Shown: positions 8,476 to 16,959 of the stretch, one piece after another | How the letters are laid out: each line of letters opens with the position of its first letter | Position numbering within the stretch: position 1 is the first letter of the stretch | Assembly (NCBI GenBank): GCA_004292755.1 | Contig: RDXE01000030.1 | Span: forward strand, 1-64,000 | From: Alphaproteobacteria bacterium | GTDB lineage: Bacteria > Pseudomonadota > Alphaproteobacteria > Elsterales > Elsteraceae | DNA: 64,000 bases | Reading direction: 5' to 3' | Notes under the pieces: generated by a model | Databases searched by the model: none | What the model was told of the DNA's origin: nothing | What the model saw: the letters and a program-made list of their open reading frames with translations, nothing else | Program-made: the position numbers and the translations under genes

Positions 8476-9365
8476 CAGTAATGCACCTTCCGCTCGATGT
8501 ACCGGAACTGAATGGCGGTCAGTGCAATCACAATCGCCATCAAGATCACGCTCTGGGCTGCCGACGTGCCGAACTGGGCCGAGCGGAAGCCATCATTGTA
8601 GACTTTGTAGACCAGGATTTCGGTTGCCTTGGCCGGACCGCCGGAGGTGACCGCATCGATCACGCCAAAGGTGTCAAAGAAGGCATAGACAACATTGACC
8701 ACGATCAAAAAGAAGGTGGTCGGTGACAGCAACGGGAAGATGATATCCCAGAACTGGCGCTGCCGGGATGCCCCATCGATCGCCGCTGCCTCAATCACCG
8801 ATCGGGGGATTGATTGGAGGCCGGCCAGGAAAAACAGAAAGTTATAGCTGATTTGTTTCCACGCGCTGGCGATCACCACCAGGATCATCGCGTGATCACC
8901 ATTCAGGATAGGGTTCCATGCCACTCCCAACTGGCGCAACACCCAGGCTGCGGACCCAACCGTGGGATTGAACAAGAACAGCCACAGCACGCCTGCAACA
9001 GCCGGGGCGATGGCGTAGGGCAGCACGATCAAGGTTTGATACAGGCCCTTGCCACGCATCACGCGATCCACCTGAACCGCCAGATACAGCGAGGGAACCA
9101 ACGCCAGTGCCGTCACACCCACGGAAAACACAGCCGTGGTCCACAGGGAGGACACATAGCCAGGGTCGCTCAGGACTGTGCGGAAATTCTCCAACCCAAC
9201 ATATTGGTAGGATGTACCAAACATATCCTGCTCAAGGACTGAGAAATACAGCGCTTGGCCCGCAGGCCAGAAGAAGAACACGCCCGTAATCGCCAGCTGT
9301 GGCGCGATCAGCAGGATCGGCAGCAATGTGCCTTTGAATATGACTTTGCGTTGCATCCGCCGCAC
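8475..9365 (-). CDS. ugpA: G3P ABC transporter permease UgpA
   Basis: 296 residues with six membrane helices ([20 protein letters not shown] first) and the conserved [13 protein letters not shown] motif after it, as in UgpA/MalF-type subunits. The EAA loop reads [20 protein letters not shown]. The start used is GTG at 9365; an ATG three codons in (9356) is an alternative. A gap of 133 bp separates it from ugpB and holds a strong hairpin. The 3' end overlaps ugpE by one base. Confidence 0.93.
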   Translation of the reverse strand: MRRMQRKVIFKGTLLPILLIAPQLAITGVFFFWPAGQALYFSVLEQDMFGTSYQYVGLENFRTVLSDPGYVSSLWTTAVFSVGVTALALVPSLYLAVQVDRVMRGKGLYQTLIVLPYAIAPAVAGVLWLFLFNPTVGSAAWVLRQLGVAWNPILNGDHAMILVVIASAWKQISYNFLFFLAGLQSIPRSVIEAAAIDGASRQRQFWDIIFPLLSPTTFFLIVVNVVYAFFDTFGVIDAVTSGGPAKATEILVYKVYNDGFRSAQFGTSAAQSVILMAIVIALTAIQFRYIERKVHY

Positions 9366-9408
9366 TCAATCCAGGGGGAGCATCCAGCCATTGTGCCAGA
9401 CGCCAAGA

Positions 9409-9442
9409 CCCGCTGCGCCGGGGGTAAGGCAGGCGCAGCGGG
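9409..9442 (-). other. Intercistronic hairpin between ugpB and ugpA
   Basis: CCCGCTGCGCC (9409-9419) and GGCGCAGCGGG (9432-9442) form a perfect 11-bp stem with a 12-nt loop. There is no T-run on the minus strand. A position between a receptor gene and its permease genes is typical of elements that stabilise the receptor mRNA or partially terminate, giving excess binding protein. That role is inferred. Confidence 0.6.
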
Positions 9443-9498
9443 CTCGAAGCAGCTGGGGTGGCATGACCACCCCAGCGACGAGGGGGGTACTGGGCGAG

Positions 9499-10830
9499 TT
9501 ACTGGGCGGTGCGTTCAAACTGGCGCAGGGCGGCATTGCCACGCTGCACGGCGTTGTCCAGCGCTTGCTTCGCGGTGATCTGGCCCTGCAGCGCGCGCTC
9601 CACTTCCTCGTGGTAGAAGTCGCGGATTTCCGTCCACCGACCGAAGCGGTAGCCCATCGAGTTGCTGGTCGGCGTGCCGCGGTTCAGCTGCTCAAACGGC
9701 ACTTCGGTGCCGGGATTGCGCTGGAAGTAGCCAGCTTCGCGCATGCGGTTGAAGCTTGCTTCCGTTGGCGGCACGAAGCCGGTCGGCTCGGCGAACTTCG
9801 CCAGCACTTCCGGGGTGCGCAGGTAGTCCAGGAACTGCGCGACGCCACGAATCTCGGCATCAGTGCGATTGGGGGCGTTGAACACCCACAAAGACGCGCC
9901 GCCGACGATGCCGTTCTTCGGCTGGGCGATTACATCCGGCCAATAGGGCAGGGGAGCAGTGCCCCAGTTAAACTTCGCATCACGCGCAATGGTGCCGCGG
10001 CCACCCGACGACTGCAGGAAGATACCGCACTCGCCCGAGATGAACTTCGGCTCAGCGTTGTTGGAGCGACCGCCGTAGTCGAAGGTCTTATCCTTCTGCA
10101 GGTCGACCAGCGTCTGCACCATCTTTTCACGGGCGGCGTCGTTGAAGTTCAACACGGCACCCAGGCCACCGCGGCCATTGTCCATCGTGGAGAGCGGCAG
10201 GTCATGCAGAGCGGAGAACTGCTCCAGCATGATCCAGGCGATCCAGGTGGAGGTGAAACCGCAGGCCATGCCGGACGCGCGCAGCTTGCGCGCGGCATCG
10301 ATGGTTTCCGGCCAAGTGCGGGGCGGCTTCTCCGGGTCCAGACCGGCGCGCGCAAACGCATCCTTATTGTAGAACATGACCGCTGTGGAGACGTTCAGCG
10401 GCTGGGACAGCAAGGTGCCATCCGGCGTGGAGTAATAGCCGAAGGCCGGGCCGATGAAGGCGCGCGGGTCGAACTGCAAACCAGCGCGGCGATAGACTTC
10501 AGAGACCGGGATAACGGCATTACGGGCCGACATCATGTCGCCGGTACCGGCATCGAACATTTGCATGATGTGCGGCGGGTTGCCGGCACGGAAGGCGGCA
10601 ATGGCCGCAGCCCGCTGCTCAGGATACTGGCCGCGGAACGACACATTAACCCGATATTCAGGATTACGAGCGTTGTAGTCATTTCCGATCTGGATCAGCA
10701 GCTCCTGGGCAACGCCCGTGAGCCCGATCCACATCTCGATGGTCCGTGGCGCTTGCTGGGCCAGCGCGGGCATGGCGACAGTCGCAGCGACGGCTGCTGC
10801 CGCGCCAGCGACGAAGGAACGGCGACGCAT
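9499..10830 (-). CDS. ugpB: G3P ABC transporter substrate-binding protein UgpB
   Basis: 443 residues with an N-terminal twin-arginine-like signal (MRRRSFVAGAAAAVAATVAM, cleavage near ALAQ). A type 1 extracellular solute-binding domain follows (IEMWIGLTGVAQELL, then PRTWPETIDAARKLRASGMA). Segments such as FTSTWIAWIMLEQFSALH and GVVGGASLWVF-like INGIVGGASLWVFN match UgpB rather than maltose-binding proteins. It delivers G3P or glycerophosphodiesters to UgpAE. As first gene of the operon it is preceded by a hairpin-forming leader and a Pho-box-like element, which fits phosphate-starvation control. Confidence 0.92.
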   Translation of the reverse strand: MRRRSFVAGAAAAVAATVAMPALAQQAPRTIEMWIGLTGVAQELLIQIGNDYNARNPEYRVNVSFRGQYPEQRAAAIAAFRAGNPPHIMQMFDAGTGDMMSARNAVIPVSEVYRRAGLQFDPRAFIGPAFGYYSTPDGTLLSQPLNVSTAVMFYNKDAFARAGLDPEKPPRTWPETIDAARKLRASGMACGFTSTWIAWIMLEQFSALHDLPLSTMDNGRGGLGAVLNFNDAAREKMVQTLVDLQKDKTFDYGGRSNNAEPKFISGECGIFLQSSGGRGTIARDAKFNWGTAPLPYWPDVIAQPKNGIVGGASLWVFNAPNRTDAEIRGVAQFLDYLRTPEVLAKFAEPTGFVPPTEASFNRMREAGYFQRNPGTEVPFEQLNRGTPTSNSMGYRFGRWTEIRDFYHEEVERALQGQITAKQALDNAVQRGNAALRQFERTAQ

Positions 10831-10855
10831 GAGTTGGTCTCCCCAAACATATTCG

Positions 10856-10885
10856 GTGACCGGGCTTCTAGCGGCCCGGTGTCAC
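10856..10885 (-). promoter_or_regulatory. Hairpin in the ugpB leader
   Basis: GTGACCGGGC (10856-10865) can pair with GCCCGGTGTCAC (10874-10885), with a 2-nt bulge and an 8-nt loop. It lies 26-55 nt before the ugpB start codon, so it would be in the untranslated leader if transcription starts just downstream of the Pho-box-like element. A role in mRNA stability or translation is possible but not shown. Confidence 0.45.
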
Positions 10886-10891
10886 TCTCCT

Positions 10892-10920
10892 GTGACAGAA
10901 ATATTGATAAACGATGACAG
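10892..10920 (-). promoter_or_regulatory. Putative Pho box upstream of ugpBAEC
   Basis: On the minus strand CTGTCAT (10914-10920) and CTGTCAC (10892-10898) lie exactly 22 bp apart, two helical turns. A degenerate middle copy TTATCAA lies between them. CTGTCA(T/C) repeats on an 11-bp period are the PhoB-binding pattern, and ugp operons are classical Pho regulon members. The element ends about 61 bp before the ugpB start, a suitable distance for an activator-overlapped -35 region. The assignment rests on motif plus context. Confidence 0.65.
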
Positions 10921-11016
10921 CCGGGTCGTGGTAGGGGGAAACACAGCCAGATGCAAACTGATGGCAGACAGCCTCAGACCGCTGGCTTCCCCGTGAACGC
11001 TGCTCCGCCTACTCGG

Positions 11017-14000
11017 TCATGAAGGGTCTGGGTCCGCGATGGGTGGCGGCGTCGCCACGCGGCGATTGCCGGTAACGGCGCGGACGACAAGGTAGAAGAT
11101 CGGCGTCAGGAACAGGCCCAGGATGGTCACGCCGATCATGCCTGAAAACACAGCCGTGCCGAGGGCCTGGCGCATCTCAGCACCAGGGCCGGTGGCGATC
11201 ACCAGCGGCACGACGCCCAGGATGAAGGCCAGCGCCGTCATCAGAATCGGCCGCAGCCGCAGGCGGCAGGCTTCCACCACTGAATCGAGGGCGGACTTGC
11301 CCTCATGCTCCAACTGGCGGGCGAACTCCACAATCAGGATGGCGTTCTTGGCGGCAAGGCCGACCAGCACCACAAGGCCAATCTGTACCAGGATGTTGTT
11401 GTCCATGCCGCGCAGCATCACCCCCAACAACGCGGAGAACACGGCCGTGGGCACAATCAACACAATCGCGAAAGGTAGCCCCCAGCTTTCATACTGGGCC
11501 GCTAGCGCCAGGAACACAAACACCACCGCCAGAATGAAGATGTAGATAGCGGTGTTGCCGGTGCGTTTTTCTTCAAACGCCAGCTCCGTCCAATCGAAGC
11601 CAACACCCTGCGGCAGTGTTTCAGCTGCAATCTGCTCCATCAACTGGATTGCCTGCGCTGAGGAGATGCCCGCGGCGTTGGCGTTCAGCGGCACCGAGGC
11701 AAACATGTTGTACCGCTGCACCAAGTCCGGCCCGGAAACATCGCGAATGTCCACCAGCGTACCCAGTGGCACCAGCGCTCCCGTGGCGGAGCGGACCTTC
11801 AATTGCGCGATGTCGGCTTGATCCAGGCGGTAGCGTTGGTCGGCCTGCACGCGAACCTGCCAAACCCGTCCGAAGGCGTTGAAGTCATTGACATAAGCGG
11901 TGCCGAGATTGACCGAGAGGGTTTCAAAGATGTTCTGGATCGGCACGTTCAGGATTTGGGCGCGGCTGCGGTCAATCTCCAGATACACCTGTGGGCTGGA
12001 GGCGGTGAAGGTGGTGAACACACCGGCCAGCCCTGGGGTCTGGTTTGCCCGCATCATCACACTGCGTGCCACCTCCAGCAGCTTGCCAACATCATTGCCG
12101 GTGCGGTCCTGCAACTGCATCTTGATGCCGCCCACGCTGCCAATGCCGGGCACGGCAGGGGGCGGGACTGCAATGATGAAGGCTTCAGGAATGCTTTGCA
12201 GGCGCCCAAACAAGGCGCCGACGATGGCGCGGGCGGGCAGCCCCTGTGCGATTCGCTCATTGAACGGCTTAAAGGCCGTGAAGATCACGCCCGCGTTGGA
12301 CGCGTTGGTGAACGTCACGCCGGAGAAGCCCGCAAACGCCACGGCATCGCGCACACCGGGGGTCTGGCGAATGATGTCGGTCGCCTTCTGGATCACAGCG
12401 TCGGTGCGCTCCAGCGAGGCACCATCGGGCAGCTGGATCGCAACGATCGCATAACCGCGGTCGAGCGTCGGGATGAACCCACCGGGCACCCGCCCCATGA
12501 TGTCCACGGTCAAGAACAGCAAGCCGCCATAGATCGCCAGCATCACCAGCTTGTGACCCGCCAGTGACCGAACCGAGCGGGCGTAACGGTCCGCACCGGC
12601 ATCAAAGGACCGGTTGAACACCCGCGCAAAGCCGCGCGCAAGCAAGGCAAGCGGGTTGCGGGTCGGGTGATGATGGTGGGGCTTCAACAGGATTGCGCAC
12701 AGGGCAGGTGACAAGGTGAGGGAGTTGAACGCCGACAGTGCCGTCGCAACGGCAATGGTCAGCGCAAACTGCTTGTAGAACTGGCCCGAGATACCAGGAA
12801 TAAACGCCGTCGGCACGAACACGGCACACAGCACGACGGAGATTGCGATCACCGCGGTGCCAACTTCATCCAAGGTTTTGCGTGCGGCATCGCGGGGACT
12901 GAGGCCCAAGGCGATGTTGCGCTCCACATTCTCCACCACCACGATGGCATCATCGACGACGATGCCAATCGCTAGCACGAGGCCAAACAGCGTCAGCACA
13001 TTCAGGCTGAAGCCAAAGCCGTACATCACCGCGAAGGTGCCGATCAGCGAGACCGGGATCGCTAGAATTGGGATGATCGCCGCGCGCCAGGATTGCAGGA
13101 ACACCAGCACCACCAGGGCGACCAGCACAATCGCTTCAGCCAGGGTAACATAGACGGCGCTGACAGACTCGGCGATGAATTCCGTCGGATTATACACCAC
13201 CTGATAGTCAATGCCCGGTGGAAAATCGCGCTTCAATATTTCCATCATCGCCAACACTTCAGAGGCGGTGTTCAGCGCGTTGGAGCCAGGCTTCTGGAAC
13301 ACGGCCAGCGCCACGGCAGCCTTGCCGTTCAGCAGCGAGTTCGTGACGTAGTCACGTGCCCCCAGCTCCACCCGCGCCACATCGCGCACCCGCACCAAGC
13401 GGCCATCGGGTGTGGCGCGGACGATCACATCGCGGAACTGGTTCAAGTCAACAAACCGGCCCTGCGTGGTCACCACCACCTGGAACGCAGTCCCGGACTC
13501 GGCTGGCGGGGTGCCCAGGGCACCGCCCGAGACCTGGACATTCTGCTGTTGCAGCGAGCGCACGACATCGCCGCCGGTCAAGCCATAGCTGGCGAGCTTG
13601 TCGGAATCGAGCCAGACGCGCATCGCGTATTCCCGCGCGCCAAACACCAGGAGGTTGCCGATCCCCTCCAGCCGTAACAACTGATCGCGCACCCGCAACA
13701 GCGCATAGTTGGAGATGTATAGTTGATCAAAGCTGTCGTCGGGCGACAGCATATGCACCACCATCATCAAGTTCGGCGATGACTTCTGGGTGGTCACACC
13801 CAGGCGGCGAACCTCTTCAGGCAGACGCGGTTGAGCAATTGCCACTCGATTTTGGACGAGAACCTGGGCTTTGTCCAAATCGGTGCCCAGCTTGAAAGTG
13901 ATGGTCAGCTGCATTTGACCATCGGACGTGGCGTAGGACGACATATACAGCATGTCCTCCACACCATTGATTTCAGCCTCCAGGGGAGTAGCGACCGTCG

Positions 14001-14181
14001 CAGCCACGGTTTCAGCGTCGGCACCGGGGTAGACCGCGCGCACCTGGATGGTGGGCGGGGCGATCTCGGGATACTCGGTCACTGGCAAGATCACGTATGC
14101 AATCGCGCCAACAATCACCATCGCAATCGCCAGCACGCTGGCGAAGATGGGGCGATCAACGAAGAAATGCCCGAACTTCAT
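11017..14181 (-). CDS. RND efflux pump inner-membrane transporter (AcrB/MexB family, HAE1)
   Basis: About 1054 residues, the normal length for AcrB-type pumps. The start ATG at 14181 gives MKFGHFFVDRPIFASVLAIA and follows GGAGG at 7 nt. The twelve-helix pattern includes the proton-relay segment GIVVDDAIVVVENVERN in helix 4, and PLEAEINGVEDMLYMSS is the usual porter-domain motif. It should exchange protons for hydrophobic drugs or solutes, working with the adaptor encoded 13 bp upstream. A His-rich cytoplasmic loop (KPHHHHPTRNP) precedes the second half. No TolC-type channel gene is adjacent. Confidence 0.95.
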   Translation of the reverse strand: MKFGHFFVDRPIFASVLAIAMVIVGAIAYVILPVTEYPEIAPPTIQVRAVYPGADAETVAATVATPLEAEINGVEDMLYMSSYATSDGQMQLTITFKLGTDLDKAQVLVQNRVAIAQPRLPEEVRRLGVTTQKSSPNLMMVVHMLSPDDSFDQLYISNYALLRVRDQLLRLEGIGNLLVFGAREYAMRVWLDSDKLASYGLTGGDVVRSLQQQNVQVSGGALGTPPAESGTAFQVVVTTQGRFVDLNQFRDVIVRATPDGRLVRVRDVARVELGARDYVTNSLLNGKAAVALAVFQKPGSNALNTASEVLAMMEILKRDFPPGIDYQVVYNPTEFIAESVSAVYVTLAEAIVLVALVVLVFLQSWRAAIIPILAIPVSLIGTFAVMYGFGFSLNVLTLFGLVLAIGIVVDDAIVVVENVERNIALGLSPRDAARKTLDEVGTAVIAISVVLCAVFVPTAFIPGISGQFYKQFALTIAVATALSAFNSLTLSPALCAILLKPHHHHPTRNPLALLARGFARVFNRSFDAGADRYARSVRSLAGHKLVMLAIYGGLLFLTVDIMGRVPGGFIPTLDRGYAIVAIQLPDGASLERTDAVIQKATDIIRQTPGVRDAVAFAGFSGVTFTNASNAGVIFTAFKPFNERIAQGLPARAIVGALFGRLQSIPEAFIIAVPPPAVPGIGSVGGIKMQLQDRTGNDVGKLLEVARSVMMRANQTPGLAGVFTTFTASSPQVYLEIDRSRAQILNVPIQNIFETLSVNLGTAYVNDFNAFGRVWQVRVQADQRYRLDQADIAQLKVRSATGALVPLGTLVDIRDVSGPDLVQRYNMFASVPLNANAAGISSAQAIQLMEQIAAETLPQGVGFDWTELAFEEKRTGNTAIYIFILAVVFVFLALAAQYESWGLPFAIVLIVPTAVFSALLGVMLRGMDNNILVQIGLVVLVGLAAKNAILIVEFARQLEHEGKSALDSVVEACRLRLRPILMTALAFILGVVPLVIATGPGAEMRQALGTAVFSGMIGVTILGLFLTPIFYLVVRAVTGNRRVATPPPIADPDPS

Positions 14182-14194
14182 GGCGCGCCTCCGA

Positions 14195-15373
14195 TCACGA
14201 GCGCGGCGGAGTGCGCACAGGCGGCAGCTCCGTCGGTTGCGGGGTGACACGCCCGCCGGGACGCACGCGCTGGAGGCCGGAGATGACGATGGTCTCCTCC
14301 CCCGTTAACCCGGAGCGCACCACCCGGTAGCCATCAATGCGCGGACCCGGCCGGATCACCTGGGGTCGAACGGCTCCATCGGCGGCCACCACCCAGACGA
14401 AGCGGCGATCCTGATCGGTGCCAATCGCCTCATCCGGGATCAGCACACCATTGTAGGGGTCAGAGCCCGGCACGCGCACACGTCCGAACAGACCGGGAGT
14501 CAACAACCCGTCGGGGTTGGGAAACACGGCGCGCACGCGCATGGTGCCTGAGGCGGGGTCGAGTCGATTGTCCAGAAAGTCCAGATGGCCAGGGCGGGTC
14601 GGTTCGCGGTCGGTGGCAAGACCAACCAGAACCGGCAAGCCCGCATTGCCGCCATTCGGTCGCATCTGATTCGCCATGCGGGAATAGGCAAGGAACGAGC
14701 GTTCATCAATATCAAAGTAGAAGTGAATCGGGTCAATCGAGACAATAGTGGTGAGCAGGGTTTGATTGGCTGATACAAGGTTGCCTTCACTCACCAGCTT
14801 GCGGCTGATCCGCCCGCCAATCGGTGCGCGAATTTCCGTGAAGGCCAAGTCCAGTCGTGCCTGATCCAGGGCCGCGCGCGCACCATTGATTTCTGATTGC
14901 GCCACCTGGAAGCTCTGGCGGCGTTCATCGCGGGTACGTTCGGCCGCCACTCCTTGATTGGCAAGGCGGTCGGCGCGCTGCAAGTCCGTGCGCAGGAACT
15001 CAATACGCGTCTGGGTTGCGGTCACCTGGGCCTGGGCTTGGTTGACGGCATTCACATATGGGCGACGGTCGATCTGGAACAGCACGTCGCCCTGGTTGAC
15101 GATGGCGCCATCCTGAAAGCCCACAGTCTCAAGGAATCCGGAGACTCGTGCGCGCACTTCGACCACGGCGGTCGCCTCAAATCGACCGACAAACTCGTCC
15201 TGCTCGGTGATCGGTTTGACCACAGGTTTTGCTACTGAAACGGGAGGCGGTGGGCCGCCCATCATGCCCATACCGGCCTGTGGCGGTGGGGGGCGACGCG
15301 TCAAGTACCAGTATCCGCCACCGATCAGGCCGACGAATATGAGCACTCCGAAATAAAACAACAGACGTCGCAT
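14195..15373 (-). CDS. RND efflux pump periplasmic adaptor (AcrA/MexA-like)
   Basis: About 392 residues from the ATG at 15373, preceded by AGGGAG. There is one N-terminal hydrophobic anchor (LLFYFGVLIFVGLIGGGYWY), a Pro/Gly/Met-rich linker, then lipoyl domain (VEVRARVSGFLETVGFQDGA), alpha-hairpin, second lipoyl half (APIGGRISRKLVSEGNLVSA) and beta-barrel (PGLFGRVRVPGS). The protein bridges the RND transporter to an outer-membrane duct. It is anchored by a helix rather than a lipid, since no lipobox Cys is present. It is the first gene of the pump operon; no local TetR/MarR-type repressor is adjacent. Confidence 0.93.
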   Translation of the reverse strand: MRRLLFYFGVLIFVGLIGGGYWYLTRRPPPPQAGMGMMGGPPPPVSVAKPVVKPITEQDEFVGRFEATAVVEVRARVSGFLETVGFQDGAIVNQGDVLFQIDRRPYVNAVNQAQAQVTATQTRIEFLRTDLQRADRLANQGVAAERTRDERRQSFQVAQSEINGARAALDQARLDLAFTEIRAPIGGRISRKLVSEGNLVSANQTLLTTIVSIDPIHFYFDIDERSFLAYSRMANQMRPNGGNAGLPVLVGLATDREPTRPGHLDFLDNRLDPASGTMRVRAVFPNPDGLLTPGLFGRVRVPGSDPYNGVLIPDEAIGTDQDRRFVWVVAADGAVRPQVIRPGPRIDGYRVVRSGLTGEETIVISGLQRVRPGGRVTPQPTELPPVRTPPRS

Positions 15374-15594
15374 TGCCCGCTCCCTGGCGCCGCCAATCAC
15401 TCGCAGGGACCTATCACGAATTCTTCCCGTGCAAAGCCCCTTCACGGCGCATGGTGCTTGTGCAACGCACGCCGGGTCAATGTTCATAAATCGTTCCCGA
15501 TTCCCCCGGCGACTCGACTGAGGCATGATTCTGCAAGCGCGCATCCATGGCGGTAACGACGCTTGGAGCGGCACGGCGGAACGGGGGGACGAGG

Positions 15595-16269
15595 ATGGCT
15601 GACATCGTGACACTGGCGCGGCCAACCGACCCCGGTACCGCGGCGATTGATCTGGCGGCTGCCCTCGCCAAGGTGTCGGCCGATGACATTCGCGGCCAGG
15701 GGCGCGGCGAGAAGCTGGTGCGCCTGCGCGAGGCCGTCGCCCTGGTGGTGCAGATGTTGAGCGCTGGTGCGGATGTGGCAACGCCGCTGGGTCGCTCCGC
15801 GGGCTGGGTGCAGGCCGCCCTGCAGCGGGCAAGCGACCGCTACATCAACGAGGAACCGTTCAAGGAATTTGTCGATGTGCTGGCCCACGCGCTCCAGGCG
15901 CTGTGGTTGCAAGGCCGCCTGCTGATGCCACAAGCGCCGCTGCCGATTGAGCACTGGCTGGATTTGGAGCGGATCCTTCAATCCGAGACCGATCACCGTG
16001 CCGCCCTTGCGCGCGAGATCGCCCGCGCCCACGCCCCGGCCCAGGGCGAAAGCTTTGCGCTCTGGCTGGCTTGGACGCAGTTTCAGCGCGATCTGCGCCG
16101 TACCGACATTGCCCGCCTGTTTGACTGCAAAGAAGCAGAGGTCCACAAGGCCTGGCTGCGGATCAACAGTCGCCGCCACGCCGATCCGGATTTGGACCAG
16201 CGGTGTCAGGCTTCCCTTGATGCCTATGACACCGCGCTGACCCGCGTTCCCCTGCTCAAGCGCGCTTAA
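15595..16269 (+). CDS. Hypothetical protein, soluble and helical
   Basis: About 224 residues from the ATG at 15595 (MADIVTLARPTDPGTAAIDL), preceded by a G-rich Shine-Dalgarno; an in-frame ATG 16 codons upstream is weaker. Composition is rich in Ala, Leu and Arg with predicted helices and no signal or membrane segment. The C-terminal half (FQRDLRRTDIARLFDCKEAEVHKAWLRIN) looks like a helix-turn-helix-like arrangement. No known family was recognised. It is divergent from the efflux pump operon and overlaps the convergent YbjQ gene by 4 bp. Confidence 0.65.
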   Translation: MADIVTLARPTDPGTAAIDLAAALAKVSADDIRGQGRGEKLVRLREAVALVVQMLSAGADVATPLGRSAGWVQAALQRASDRYINEEPFKEFVDVLAHALQALWLQGRLLMPQAPLPIEHWLDLERILQSETDHRAALAREIARAHAPAQGESFALWLAWTQFQRDLRRTDIARLFDCKEAEVHKAWLRINSRRHADPDLDQRCQASLDAYDTALTRVPLLKRA

Positions 16270-16589
16270 CGGGAGAGGCGCACGGCTGTGCCGTTGATCG
16301 CCACCATCAACATGCCGTTCCTGCTGCCCAACACTTGATAGTCCAAGTCGCACCCAATCACCGCCTCGGCACCCATAGACTGGGCGTTGCGGATCAGGTC
16401 ATTCAGCGCCTCGGTGCGCGCTTCCTGTAGGGCGTTTTGCAGACTGCCGGAACGGCCGCCAAAGAAATCACGCAAGCCAGAAAAGAGATCGCGAAAGACA
16501 TTGACGCCGATCACGGCCTCGCCCGTGACCAGACCCAGATAGGCCGTAATCCGTTGGCCATCGATCACGTCGGTGGTGGTCACCAGCAT
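16266..16589 (-). CDS. YbjQ/UPF0145 family protein
   Basis: A compact 107-residue protein with the YbjQ (heavy-metal-binding domain, UPF0145) signature: MLVTTTDVIDGQRITAYLG at the start, VIGVNVFRDLFSGLRDFFGG, then RTEALNDLIRNAQSMGAEAV and GCDLDYQVLG. Members form beta-rich pentamers; the physiological role is uncertain. The ATG at 16589 fits the family start. It follows DUF486 by 10 bp and could be the last gene of an HD-GYP/DUF486/ybjQ-like unit. Confidence 0.93.
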   Translation of the reverse strand: MLVTTTDVIDGQRITAYLGLVTGEAVIGVNVFRDLFSGLRDFFGGRSGSLQNALQEARTEALNDLIRNAQSMGAEAVIGCDLDYQVLGSRNGMLMVAINGTAVRLSR

Positions 16590-16599
16590 ATCCGCCCCC

Positions 16600-16956
16600 T
16601 TACCCCAACGGGCTTTTGAACACGAAAAACGCACCCAATCCGATGAACCCAAAGCCAACCAAGTGGCTGAGGGTGAACCGCTCCCCCAGGTACACCACTG
16701 AAAACACGGCGAACACCACCAGAGTGATGACCTCCTGAATGGTTTTCAGCTCGGCTGCTGAGTAAACCTGATGGCCAACCCGATTGGCGGGCACGGCCAA
16801 GCAATACTCAACAAAGGCTATCCCCCAACTCACCAGCACCACAGACCACAGCGGCGCCGTTGGATGCTTCAGGTGCCCATACCACGCAACTGTCATGAAC
16901 AGGTTCGACGCGACCAGCAGCACAATTGGCAGCACCGCTGGTGACGCCCACCCCAT
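16600..16956 (-). CDS. DUF486 (DMT-like) small membrane protein
   Basis: 118 residues with four membrane helices (PAVLPIVLLVASNLFMTVAW, SVVLVSWGIAFVEYCLAVP, VITLVVFAVFSVVYLGE, LVGFGFIGLGAFFVF). The motif FVEYCLAVPANRVGHQVYS is diagnostic of DUF486, a half-size relative of drug/metabolite transporters that probably dimerises. Substrate unknown. The ATG follows GGAG at 7 nt and lies 3 bp after the end of the HD-GYP gene. Confidence 0.93.
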   Translation of the reverse strand: MGWASPAVLPIVLLVASNLFMTVAWYGHLKHPTAPLWSVVLVSWGIAFVEYCLAVPANRVGHQVYSAAELKTIQEVITLVVFAVFSVVYLGERFTLSHLVGFGFIGLGAFFVFKSPLG

Positions 16957-16959
16957 TGC

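Noticed and set aside
9328-10917. A 529-residue open frame on the plus strand opposite ugpB
   Set aside because: It is the antisense shadow of ugpB, with no signal, domain or ribosome-binding support; ugpB is complete with family motifs and operon context.
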